This document shows, piece after piece, positions 53,550 through 60,836 of a stretch of DNA of 64,000 nt. The translations under genes and the position numbers were made by a program. This DNA is from Hyphomicrobiaceae bacterium. GTDB taxonomy: Bacteria > Pseudomonadota > Alphaproteobacteria > Rhizobiales > Hyphomicrobiaceae. A model generated the notes under the pieces. The model saw nothing but the letters and a program-made list of their open reading frames with translations. It was not told where the DNA came from and did not search any database. How positions within the stretch are numbered: position 1 is the stretch's first letter; every line of letters starts with the position of its first letter. Where the stretch lies: the NCBI GenBank assembly GCA_022842785.1, contig JALHOW010000001.1:930001-994000 (forward strand), written 5' to 3'.

Positions 53550-54143
53550 CTACCCCTCGCGGACCAGCTCGTCATGGTCTCGCGCTGCCTTCAACCCGCG
53601 GAACATGGTCCGTCGGCTCACACCGAGAACCTTCGCAGCATCATCTGCATTCAGCCCGTCCTTATTCATCAGCCTGCGAGCCTTCGTTGCCATGACAGGA
53701 GACCACTTGATCGGAGGTCCGAGCCGCTGGCCACGCTTTCGTGCCGCAGCCAACCCCGCTTTCGTGCGCTCCAAGATGAGATCGCGCTCAAACTGAGCGA
53801 CTGCACCCAGCACGTGCAAGATCAGCTTCCCGGTCGAGCCTTGGGTGCTGAGCCCATCCTCAACCGTGCGGAAGTGAACGCCACGCTCCTCCAGCTCCGC
53901 AATCAGCTTAGTGACATGAACGAGACTGCGGCCGATGCGGTCGAGCTTGTAGCAAGCCAGGGTGTCTCCCGGCTTGAGGCTCTCCAACGCCGTCGTCAGC
54001 ACTGGACGATCGTGCCGAGCACCCGACGCTTTCTCGATGAAGATGTCGGCTGTCTTGACCCCGAGACTACGCGCGGCGTCGAGTTGTAGATCGAGCTTCT
54101 GATCGCGGGTCGATACCCGACCATAAAACACTGTCCTGGCCAT
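53550..54143 (-). CDS. Serine recombinase (resolvase/invertase family)
   Basis: 197 residues, full length for a small resolvase. The catalytic serine is in FYGRVSTRDQ (Ser10), with the conserved arginines in EKASGARHDRP and KLDRIGRSL. The middle shows GVHFRTVEDGLSTQGSTGKLILHVLGAVAQFERDLILERT. A C-terminal HTH (LNADDAAKVLGVSRRTMFRGL) binds DNA. It reads away from a region with iterated TGGCACT motifs that could be its site. Its presence next to a tyrosine integrase suggests a composite element. Confidence 0.92.
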   Translation of the reverse strand: MARTVFYGRVSTRDQKLDLQLDAARSLGVKTADIFIEKASGARHDRPVLTTALESLKPGDTLACYKLDRIGRSLVHVTKLIAELEERGVHFRTVEDGLSTQGSTGKLILHVLGAVAQFERDLILERTKAGLAAARKRGQRLGPPIKWSPVMATKARRLMNKDGLNADDAAKVLGVSRRTMFRGLKAARDHDELVREG

Positions 54144-54157
54144 TTCCGCCCTCTCGT

Positions 54158-54238
54158 TGGCACTGAGTTATGGCACTCTAAGGCCCACGCTATGGCACTG
54201 TCAATGGCACCGTGCCGTAAAGGATGGTTTGTGGCACT
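54158..54238. repeat. Iterated TGGCACT motif upstream of the serine recombinase
   Basis: TGGCACT at 54158, 54171, 54193 and 54232, and TGGCACC at 54205 that is part of the palindrome GGCACCGTGCC (54206-54216). Spacings of 13, 22, 12 and 27 bases are consistent with a recombinase res-like site or an operator. The rest of the gap to 54541 (about 300 bases) contains no credible gene. Confidence 0.5.
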
Positions 54239-54541
54239 ACAATGTTGTTTGGAGGCAATGGAGCGATGGTTCGAGCCCAAGCGAGCTCATCGGTGTTTTT
54301 TCCTTCTACTTGAGTGACCCGCTCGGCTTTGCGCTGCAGCGAGTGATGATAAGGGCGTGGACTATCACGCGCCCCATTCAGTAGATTGGCGCTACTGCCA
54401 GCTGCGGACACCGACTTCTCCAACGGCAACAAAACCTTCGCTCTCGCTCCGCTGGGCCGACAGCTCGTGACTACGATGATCGGGCTCCGAACTGCCGGAA
54501 CAATCGGATTGGCTTATGGAAGGCGTACGGGAGAGCAATGC

Positions 54542-55057
54542 ATGTCTAGGCTGGTAGCACTCGTTGTGGTGCTCGCAGTTCTCTCCTCGGCATGTTTCGC
54601 CGATCAGCTGCCGAAGGGTTTTGAGCGCATCCAGGCCGCACCTGCTCCCATGGCGAGCTTTCAAGATCAGGAAGGCAAGCCTGTAAACTTGGGCGTGTTG
54701 AAAGGGAAGATTGTGGTCCTAAACTTGTGGGCGACATGGTGTGCCCCATGCGTTAGGGAGCTGCCATCACTCAACCGTCTTGCTGATAGATTGGATCGAA
54801 GTCGAGCTGTGATTGTCGCGGTGAGTCAGGATAAGGGTGGGCACGCAGTCACGCGGCCCTACCTTCAAAAGCTAACTGTCCCCAATCTTCATGCTTACAC
54901 AGACGCTACCGGGCGTCTGTCACGCGAATTTGGCGTGAGGGGGCTACCCACAACGCTGATCATCGACGGACTGGGTCGAGTGGTTGCGCGAGCGGAAGGC
55001 GAGTTCGCCTGGGATGGTGACGAAATCGTTGCCTACCTCAATACTGTCGATAAGTGA
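54542..55057 (+). CDS. TlpA-like periplasmic thiol-disulfide oxidoreductase
   Basis: 171 residues from the ATG at 54542; the long in-frame extension upstream was rejected because it hides the signal peptide. N-terminus MSRLVALVVVLAVLSSACFA is a signal peptide (possibly a lipoprotein, though the lipobox is poor). The thioredoxin fold follows with VNLGVLKGKIVVLNLWATWCAPCVREL (active site Cys67-Ala-Pro-Cys70) and the cis-Pro loop GVRGLPTTLIIDG. TlpA proteins usually reduce or isomerise disulfides of specific periplasmic clients. Here the next gene encodes a protein with eight cysteines, an obvious candidate client. Confidence 0.88.
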   Translation: MSRLVALVVVLAVLSSACFADQLPKGFERIQAAPAPMASFQDQEGKPVNLGVLKGKIVVLNLWATWCAPCVRELPSLNRLADRLDRSRAVIVAVSQDKGGHAVTRPYLQKLTVPNLHAYTDATGRLSREFGVRGLPTTLIIDGLGRVVARAEGEFAWDGDEIVAYLNTVDK

Positions 55058-55077
55058 GGCAATGGCGCCACACTGTA

Positions 55078-55106
55078 TTGTAGCGTCCGTGATAAGTATC
55101 TATTCT
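55078..55106 (+). promoter_or_regulatory. Candidate promoter for the Cys-repeat protein gene
   Basis: TTGTAG (55078-55083) and TATTCT (55101-55106) with a 17-base spacer, 31 bases ahead of the ATG. Weak consensus match. Confidence 0.3.
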
Positions 55107-55137
55107 GATCGTCGCATCAAATGGGGGGTCGAAAGCT

Positions 55138-55488
55138 ATGCTCCGCGTAATTCTCGCAGCGCTTGCGCTGGTGTTCGTCACCGCGGCAACATCCTCAATC
55201 GCTAGCGCCAAAGATGGAAATCTGATTGCGATGTCCGCGATCAGCTCGCAGACAGATGTCGATGGCTTGGGCGCGCCCGACGCTCGCTTCGTGACAAGTT
55301 CGGAGGACGGGGCCAAGGTATCCATCGCGGAACTCGCGAGCACTCTTTCGGTGGGCGACCAAGGCGCGAGCGTCGTGTATCAGCGCAGCTCCGGCTGCTC
55401 TTCAGGCTGCTCCTCCGGCTGCTCTTCAGGCTGTTCTTCAGGTTGCTCTGTCGGTTGCTCCGTAGGTTGCTCAGTGGGTTGCCGCTAG
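55138..55488 (+). CDS. Secreted protein with eight C-terminal SSGC/SVGC repeats
   Basis: 116 residues. Residues 1-24 form a signal peptide (MLRVILAALALVFVTAATSS, cleavage likely after IASA). Residues 25-83 are a cysteine-free region, mostly polar (DGLGAPDARF, VSIAELASTLSVGDQG). Residues 84-115 are five SSGC and three SVGC units without interruption, followed by a single Arg, so Cys occupies 87, 91, 95, 99, 103, 107, 111 and 115. The layout, a leader-like region and a repetitive Cys/Ser/Gly core, recalls precursors of modified peptides, but no modifying enzyme of a known class is next to it. It follows a TlpA-like gene and is followed 20 bases later by a large membrane protein. No known family recognised. 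Confidence 0.8.
   Translation: MLRVILAALALVFVTAATSSIASAKDGNLIAMSAISSQTDVDGLGAPDARFVTSSEDGAKVSIAELASTLSVGDQGASVVYQRSSGCSSGCSSGCSSGCSSGCSVGCSVGCSVGCR
55387..55482 (+). repeat. Eight 12-base repeats encoding SSGC/SVGC
   Basis: Eight in-frame 12-base units with varied third codon positions (TCC/TCT/TCA, GGC/GGT, TGC/TGT). The synonymous variation shows selection at protein level and argues against a very recent slippage expansion. Confidence 0.85.
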
Positions 55489-55507
55489 CCGCAGAACAGC
55501 CTAGCGC

Positions 55508-58162
55508 ATGATTGCGGCGTTCGCGTCCAATCTCGCCGCGTTCCGATTACCGCCCCGAGCGACTTACCTCTGGGCGATGGGACTAGTGGCATACAGTGCA
55601 GCCGACACCCAGTGGGGGTGGTTGTCGGTCTGCGTTTTACTGCTTTTTCCAGCGACTGGATGGAAGACCGCGCCATATGCTGCGGCCATCCCGGCATCGA
55701 TTGTGGCGTACCTCTTGGGGCCCACATCTCTTGTCCTAATCGTCCCCTTGACCCTCTTGGTGGCAGGTTTCGGTGGGGCCGGATTGAGAGCAGGCCTTGT
55801 TCTCGCTGGAAGTCATCTTCTTTCTCACCAATTTGAGAGCCTTCCAGTAGTTCCGTGGCTGCCTGTACAGCCTGGCTCTACGGCCTCCATCGTAGTTCCG
55901 ATTGTATCCGTGGTGTTGGTGTTTGGTCCGGTAATAGGTCGCAAATCTCTCTTCGTGTCCTTCGCCGCCACATTGATGGCACTGGCATCTCTGGAACTCG
56001 GAGCAGGAACGTGGCTCGATCATGAGACACTGGCGTCGGGACAGCTCCGGATGCTTGTTGTTTCCGCGATATTGGCGGCTATCGCGAGCAACATCACCCC
56101 GGTACCGGAGAAGCTCCCTGACCTGAGGCCGGTGTTTGTGATGGTCGCGATCGGCCTTACACTTTCAATTCTTCTTCCGATACGCCACGTATCTTCCATC
56201 GTATTCGATGAAGCCCACGGGAAGTGGGCGACAGTTCAAGCGCCATTCGGGCCCGACGATTTTGGCCGAGGTGTCAACTACACGTACAGCAGTTTGTTTA
56301 AGTACGCGGAGCGCATAGTTGGGCGGGCGTCAGTCCTGTCCGATGAAGCTTCTCAACTGCCTGCGGCTGATTCAATCTTCGTTCTTAAGATGCCCGTTGT
56401 GCCGCTGTCAGAGTCGTTCGGCGACAAACTAGAAGCGTGGGTCAGGGGAGGCGGCCGCCTCTTGGTGGTCGCAGACCATACGGATTTGTATGATACCACT
56501 CAAAATTTGAATGCTTTTCTCTCGCCCCGGTTCGGACTTCGCTTGAATTCTGATGCTGTCTATGACAGGCGCGGGATGCCGACCGCACCAACAAAACCGT
56601 TACTCGCATCGGTATTTGGACGCATCGACGCACATGGGCGCCCCGTGCCGTGGCAAACCGGAACAAGTCTCGCCAAGATGCCCATCACGACGGTGAGGTT
56701 GTCCTCATTCGGAGCGTCATACTCTGAGCCAGGCGATTACAGTCGTCCGAACCGTTTCGGGCCATTCTTGCCACGACTGGGCCTGAGATTCGCGGACCAT
56801 ACTTCAATTGCCGCGATTGCTGCGGGAAACGGAGCGATCGCCGTAATTCTCGATAGCACCCCTTGGTCGAACTTCTCCATCTTTGTTAGAGAGTACCGTC
56901 AGATCTTCAAAGGAGTCGTCCACGCACTGCAGCGACCAGCTGCCCTATATGCATGGGGCGTAGGCGCGATATTCATCGCCTTGTTTGCTGTCGCGGCTGC
57001 GGTGTGGCCTTCGGTCGTCACGTTCAGTGCGGGGGGCCTTGCTGTCGGCATAACATTAGGCGCGGCAGCAACGATCGGCACCGGTTCGCGCTTACCGATG
57101 ATCGACGGGCGAGACTTTTCCTTGCGGGTGGTCCTCGGCCCATCTGCGCGACTAGAATTTTTGGGGCAGCTGGTGTGGCCGGGTGAGCGAAACTTCTCGC
57201 GGATCATTTCCGCGATGGGAAAATACAATCTGGACCCACAAGCAAGTGCGCCGGGGCAAGAAGCACCCTTACTATCGCAAGCAAGAAAATGGTTGCTAAT
57301 CCAGCCTGAGGCTCATCAGCTCCCAAACGCCCGAGACGTTCTTGAGCATCTTCGCAATGGTAACGATCTCACTATCTTACTTAGTCCTGATCAGGCCGCG
57401 AATGTTGGCATCCGGAACTGGCTCTCATCACTGGGACTGATCGCCCGCAAAACCATTGGCTTAGGCGTCGTCGAGGACGCGAAGCCCGGGCTGCTCAATA
57501 GAAGGATGGGTAACCTCCTACGAGATGTTCGTCCCATTAGTGGCGCCATACCAACCAGTTTACTTAAGGAACGCAACGTCGACGTCCTGATGCAATCATA
57601 TTCGATACGACCTACCCAATTCCCACGAAGAAGCGGCTTGCTCAATATCGCTTTCTCGGCAGACCAATTTTCAGACGACGCTGTCGGTGAGGTTTGGGAC
57701 GGAGTTCATCCCTCCTCTATGGGGAGGCTCCGGGAGCGACAGCTGGCATCGCTTATCCTAGGCGAAGAAGTCCCCAATCCACTTCCCAACGGCCTCGCTT
57801 GGTTCTCATCATCAGAAACCAAGGGCGTGGTACTTCCTAGCTATCTCGTTCTCGAAAACGGGAAGACGATCCTCACGGGCAAATTTGACAATGATACTGC
57901 AGTAGAGAACGGCTCACCGTCGGAAAATCCAGTTGCCTACCTTGCTGCACTCCGGAACCGCACAACCGCATTTATAGCAGCACGATGCCCGAAGAGTGGC
58001 CGCCGGACATCGTGTGAAGCGCGGCTGCTAGGCCCGGATATGATAGAGTGGATGGTAGCGTGGACGCAAAATGACCTCGGCGAACTGACAGCCGTCGAAC
58101 TCTTGCACGAACGTCGCTTCTCAGGCCTTGGGGCAACTGTGAATGTCGTGTTCGGCCAATAG
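55508..58162 (+). CDS. Large polytopic membrane protein with GATase-like (DUF4350-type) domain
   Basis: 884 residues. About six membrane segments fill residues 15-230. A soluble domain (~236-470) opens FDEAHGKWATVQAPFGPDDFGRGVNYTYSSLF and continues with AADSIFVLKMPVVPLSESFGDKLEAWVRGGGRLLVVADHTDLYDTTQNLNAFLSPRFGLRL, which resembles the glutamine-amidotransferase-like DUF4350 type domain. Two further membrane segments (~477-525) are followed by a ~350-residue C-terminal part with a similar alpha/beta pattern. It starts 20 bases after the repeat protein and overlaps the next gene by 20 bases. Function unknown; an export, anchoring or assembly role for the repeat protein is inference. Confidence 0.75.
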   Translation: MIAAFASNLAAFRLPPRATYLWAMGLVAYSAADTQWGWLSVCVLLLFPATGWKTAPYAAAIPASIVAYLLGPTSLVLIVPLTLLVAGFGGAGLRAGLVLAGSHLLSHQFESLPVVPWLPVQPGSTASIVVPIVSVVLVFGPVIGRKSLFVSFAATLMALASLELGAGTWLDHETLASGQLRMLVVSAILAAIASNITPVPEKLPDLRPVFVMVAIGLTLSILLPIRHVSSIVFDEAHGKWATVQAPFGPDDFGRGVNYTYSSLFKYAERIVGRASVLSDEASQLPAADSIFVLKMPVVPLSESFGDKLEAWVRGGGRLLVVADHTDLYDTTQNLNAFLSPRFGLRLNSDAVYDRRGMPTAPTKPLLASVFGRIDAHGRPVPWQTGTSLAKMPITTVRLSSFGASYSEPGDYSRPNRFGPFLPRLGLRFADHTSIAAIAAGNGAIAVILDSTPWSNFSIFVREYRQIFKGVVHALQRPAALYAWGVGAIFIALFAVAAAVWPSVVTFSAGGLAVGITLGAAATIGTGSRLPMIDGRDFSLRVVLGPSARLEFLGQLVWPGERNFSRIISAMGKYNLDPQASAPGQEAPLLSQARKWLLIQPEAHQLPNARDVLEHLRNGNDLTILLSPDQAANVGIRNWLSSLGLIARKTIGLGVVEDAKPGLLNRRMGNLLRDVRPISGAIPTSLLKERNVDVLMQSYSIRPTQFPRRSGLLNIAFSADQFSDDAVGEVWDGVHPSSMGRLRERQLASLILGEEVPNPLPNGLAWFSSSETKGVVLPSYLVLENGKTILTGKFDNDTAVENGSPSENPVAYLAALRNRTTAFIAARCPKSGRRTSCEARLLGPDMIEWMVAWTQNDLGELTAVELLHERRFSGLGATVNVVFGQ

Positions 58163-60044
58163 AGTTTCGGCAGGCGTGGTCACCGCAATTGGGTTTGCAG
58201 CGTTTGCCCTACCGCTTTCTACGCCCTGGTACCTAGTGATCGTTTGCACCGCGGGTCTTGCCCTATGCTACTCGGCGGCCCCCCCGTTTCGGCTTCGAAA
58301 CTGGCTGGTTGCTGCCTCGGTCGTCATGCTTATCCTTGCAGCTGTAGTTCCCCCAGCCTTAGCGGTAGCTGTGTTGGCGGCCTCATCGCTAGCGTTGCTT
58401 GGGCGCAGTAGACTATCACTCAGCTTGTTGCTTTTAGCGATGTCCATTTGGAATTCTGCGCAGGCAATACTCGCAGAATTGTTTGGTTCTTGGTGGGCCT
58501 TGGAAGCACTCGGGCCTGCGATCGTCGCCAGTTTGGTCCTCACGCTATCTTGCGCCTCCTGGCGCGAAGTAGGAATCGTAAGCCTCGGTGCCATTGTCTC
58601 CGCTGGGGTGGCATCGATTGGACACCAATTTGCGCTAGAGCCCCTAGCTCAGCTTTGTTTGGTGGCGGTGCCTGTGGTTTTGGCGGCTGGGCTCATTGGT
58701 GGCCTTTCCAGACCATCGACCATCCGATGGCACGCCCCTACCAATGTGATGCTGCTACTTGCGATTGGTAGCTGGGTGATGATGCCGCCTCGAACAGTAG
58801 GCGATCATTGGGTCTTGCTCCCCGACTCCCCCGACGCACACGAAGCCGCATTCTTTCGCAACTATGCGGAGGCATTAGCCATTGCCGGACTTCGGGTGCG
58901 TCGCGCAGCGAAGCCGGAGGACGTACCTGAGAATGCACTGTTGATTATGCCCTGGCTTACGGCGTCGGTGGGGGACGATGCGCAGATAGGATCATTGGCG
59001 CGGCAGCGGCGCTGGACGATCTTGGCAGGTGGCGAGCACACCAATCTGGGAGACGTGTCAGCGCGCATAGAGCGGCTAGTCAATCATCCCGTGCTTCGCA
59101 ATGATCTCACAGTCCCTCCAGGCAACTCTGACCAATCGGGGCCGCTTCGATCGTCGAGTTTTAATCCCTGGCCACACGAAGCAATTCTCAATCGCGGAGC
59201 AAGCGTTGCAATTCGTTCCTTAATCGACAGGGTGATCTTAGCCGGAGACGGTTGGTGGACCGAGCCTGATATTGGCGAATGGCTCTGGGTTGGCGACTAC
59301 GTCTGGCGTCCCGGAGATATGGCGGGGCGCATAACGCTAGCAGCTGTCGTAGGTGATGGCGGCGCTCGCTGGCTCGTAGTCAGCGACAATAGCGTATTGT
59401 TGAACCAGCAAATTATAGCCAATCCGCAAGCTATCAAACAATTGGTGTCAGCGGCTTCTCTATGGCCCACGTTCTTACATGACTTATTTCTCTTCACCCT
59501 GGGGGCTTCAATCATAGTTGGCGTCAATCCGGTACTGATGCCTGTCGCCTTGGCAAGTATCTCGATGATAGCTTTGATGACTGAGCCTCGAAGTGGGATA
59601 TGGCGTGACCAGTTCGTAGGGCAGTCGGGCTTCGACGAAAGGAATTTCAACCAAGTCCTGGCTGAGCATCCTAGCATTGCTCTGTCGGGCAAAAGGTTCA
59701 TCAGAATGCGGCGACCAATCTCTGGTCACGCGACACTGCCTGCCGGTTCATCGATACTATTTGGTTTGATCGACGGAAGCGCGGAGTTCGATGGTATTCG
59801 GATCGATCAATGCCGACGCCTCGGCTCGCTGTCTACGAATGAGGGTCCCGTCCTCATGGATGCTCAAGCTTGCCGAATTACAGGTGATGCTCGGATCCTT
59901 ATTGGCTCTACCGATGCGGCGGCTGCCATAGCTATTAAAGTTGGAAAGACGGAAACGATCCTGATTCTCGACACAGCATTCCTCTCCAAAGTGGCTCCAA
60001 GCACCAATGTCGAATGGCTTAAGCAGGTCATGAGCCGCAATTGA
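58143..60044 (+). CDS. Second polytopic membrane protein related to the preceding one
   Basis: 633 residues. N-terminal ~215 residues hold six to seven membrane segments. A soluble domain follows (HWVLLPDSPDAHEAAFFRNYAEALAIAGLRV ... ALLIMPWLTASVGDDAQIGSLARQRRWTILAGGEHTNLGDVSARIERLVNHPVLRNDL). Its GGEHTNLGD...L...V..N lines up with ADHTDLYD...LNAFLS in the upstream protein, so both probably share a domain. Another hydrophobic hairpin lies near 440-480, then ~150 residues. Its start lies inside the 3' end of the previous gene, and its stop overlaps the next. The two likely form a complex. Confidence 0.72.
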   Translation: MSCSANRVSAGVVTAIGFAAFALPLSTPWYLVIVCTAGLALCYSAAPPFRLRNWLVAASVVMLILAAVVPPALAVAVLAASSLALLGRSRLSLSLLLLAMSIWNSAQAILAELFGSWWALEALGPAIVASLVLTLSCASWREVGIVSLGAIVSAGVASIGHQFALEPLAQLCLVAVPVVLAAGLIGGLSRPSTIRWHAPTNVMLLLAIGSWVMMPPRTVGDHWVLLPDSPDAHEAAFFRNYAEALAIAGLRVRRAAKPEDVPENALLIMPWLTASVGDDAQIGSLARQRRWTILAGGEHTNLGDVSARIERLVNHPVLRNDLTVPPGNSDQSGPLRSSSFNPWPHEAILNRGASVAIRSLIDRVILAGDGWWTEPDIGEWLWVGDYVWRPGDMAGRITLAAVVGDGGARWLVVSDNSVLLNQQIIANPQAIKQLVSAASLWPTFLHDLFLFTLGASIIVGVNPVLMPVALASISMIALMTEPRSGIWRDQFVGQSGFDERNFNQVLAEHPSIALSGKRFIRMRRPISGHATLPAGSSILFGLIDGSAEFDGIRIDQCRRLGSLSTNEGPVLMDAQACRITGDARILIGSTDAAAAIAIKVGKTETILILDTAFLSKVAPSTNVEWLKQVMSRN

Positions 60045-60496
60045 CAGAGACAACGAACATGCGTCGCATACTTCCCGGTAATGTTCACATGCGAGAACCC
60101 TATCCGCTCGAAATCGAGTTCTTCCGTTTTCGGCTCGATGTGAGTGGCTATGCAGCTGATGATGGAATGGTGGTGCTCAACCCGTTCAGCGAGCTGACAG
60201 GGGAACAGCTAGCTGCAGTTGCTCTCAATGAAGCTGCTCGGATCTTTATGAAGCGACATTCTATGCAACCATCGTTCGACCTTACAGAGGAGCAAGCTCT
60301 CGCTTTCGCTACATACGGTCCAGAAGAGTGCCAGAAGGCTACGATTGCGGCGAGACTGCTGTCCAGCGATCCAACCGCACTTCTACCCAGTGACGATCAG
60401 AGAGCGTTTGTTTCAAGGCTCGCCTTGGCCATGGGCTTGGTAGGGCCTGGAGTCAGCCCTGGGGAAGTATCCGATCTGGATGGAGCGTCGAATTGA
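60041..60496 (+). CDS. Hypothetical soluble protein in the Cys-repeat operon
   Basis: 151 residues from a TTG that overlaps the upstream stop (TTGA); the ATG at 60059 is an alternative start. It has no signal peptide or membrane segment: HMREPYPLEIEFFRFRLDVSGYAADDGMVVLNPFSEL, then helices (EQALAFATYGPEECQKATIAARLL, DDQRAFVSRLALAMGL). No family recognised. It is probably cytoplasmic and translated from the operon message by coupling. Confidence 0.65.
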   Translation: MTETTNMRRILPGNVHMREPYPLEIEFFRFRLDVSGYAADDGMVVLNPFSELTGEQLAAVALNEAARIFMKRHSMQPSFDLTEEQALAFATYGPEECQKATIAARLLSSDPTALLPSDDQRAFVSRLALAMGLVGPGVSPGEVSDLDGASN

Positions 60497-60786
60497 ACAT
60501 TAGAAAAGTCGCTCTAATTATCACTGCAGCTGCCGTTGCGAGTCTTGCCGGTTGGCATCTGAGCCGATCGACGACCGATGGCTCTCGCCATCGTACGCTT
60601 AAGGTGTCAGGGCATGAGCGGTTGCGTATTGCATCTCCAGAAGTAGACGTCGGCAGCTTGCCTTCGATCAAAGATACGAACGAAATGACGCCCCACCGCG
60701 GATCCATAGATTCAGGCATTGATTGTACGAGAGGTCTTGCTTGCCCGATTGTGTGGTCTCCCCAACAAAAAGATAACGGGAATTGA
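60493..60786 (+). CDS. Small membrane-anchored hypothetical protein, last gene of the Cys-repeat operon
   Basis: 97 residues from a TTG overlapping the previous stop by the same TTGA arrangement. A basic start and hydrophobic segment (IRKVALIITAAAVASLAGWHL) anchor it in the membrane, with a polar ~70-residue periplasmic tail containing one Cys pair (CTRGLAC). No family recognised. The Cys pair is notable next to a TlpA-like protein. Confidence 0.6.
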   Translation: MNIRKVALIITAAAVASLAGWHLSRSTTDGSRHRTLKVSGHERLRIASPEVDVGSLPSIKDTNEMTPHRGSIDSGIDCTRGLACPIVWSPQQKDNGN

Positions 60787-60836
60787 GCTAGGAGTCCGTT
60801 GTCCGAGACGAGTATTCGGGACAGTCGAACTCGCAT

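Noticed and set aside
54268-54278. GGTTCGAGCCC resembling a tRNA T arm, possible second att site
   Set aside because: No acceptor stem, anticodon arm or second copy could be fitted around it.
54386-54541. Upstream extension of the TlpA-like ORF
   Set aside because: It would place 52 polar residues before a clear signal peptide that starts at 54542.
55387-55482. Short tandem repeats that could be read as a CRISPR-like array
   Set aside because: Units are 12 bases without spacers, in frame in a protein gene, with synonymous variation; no cas gene in the window.
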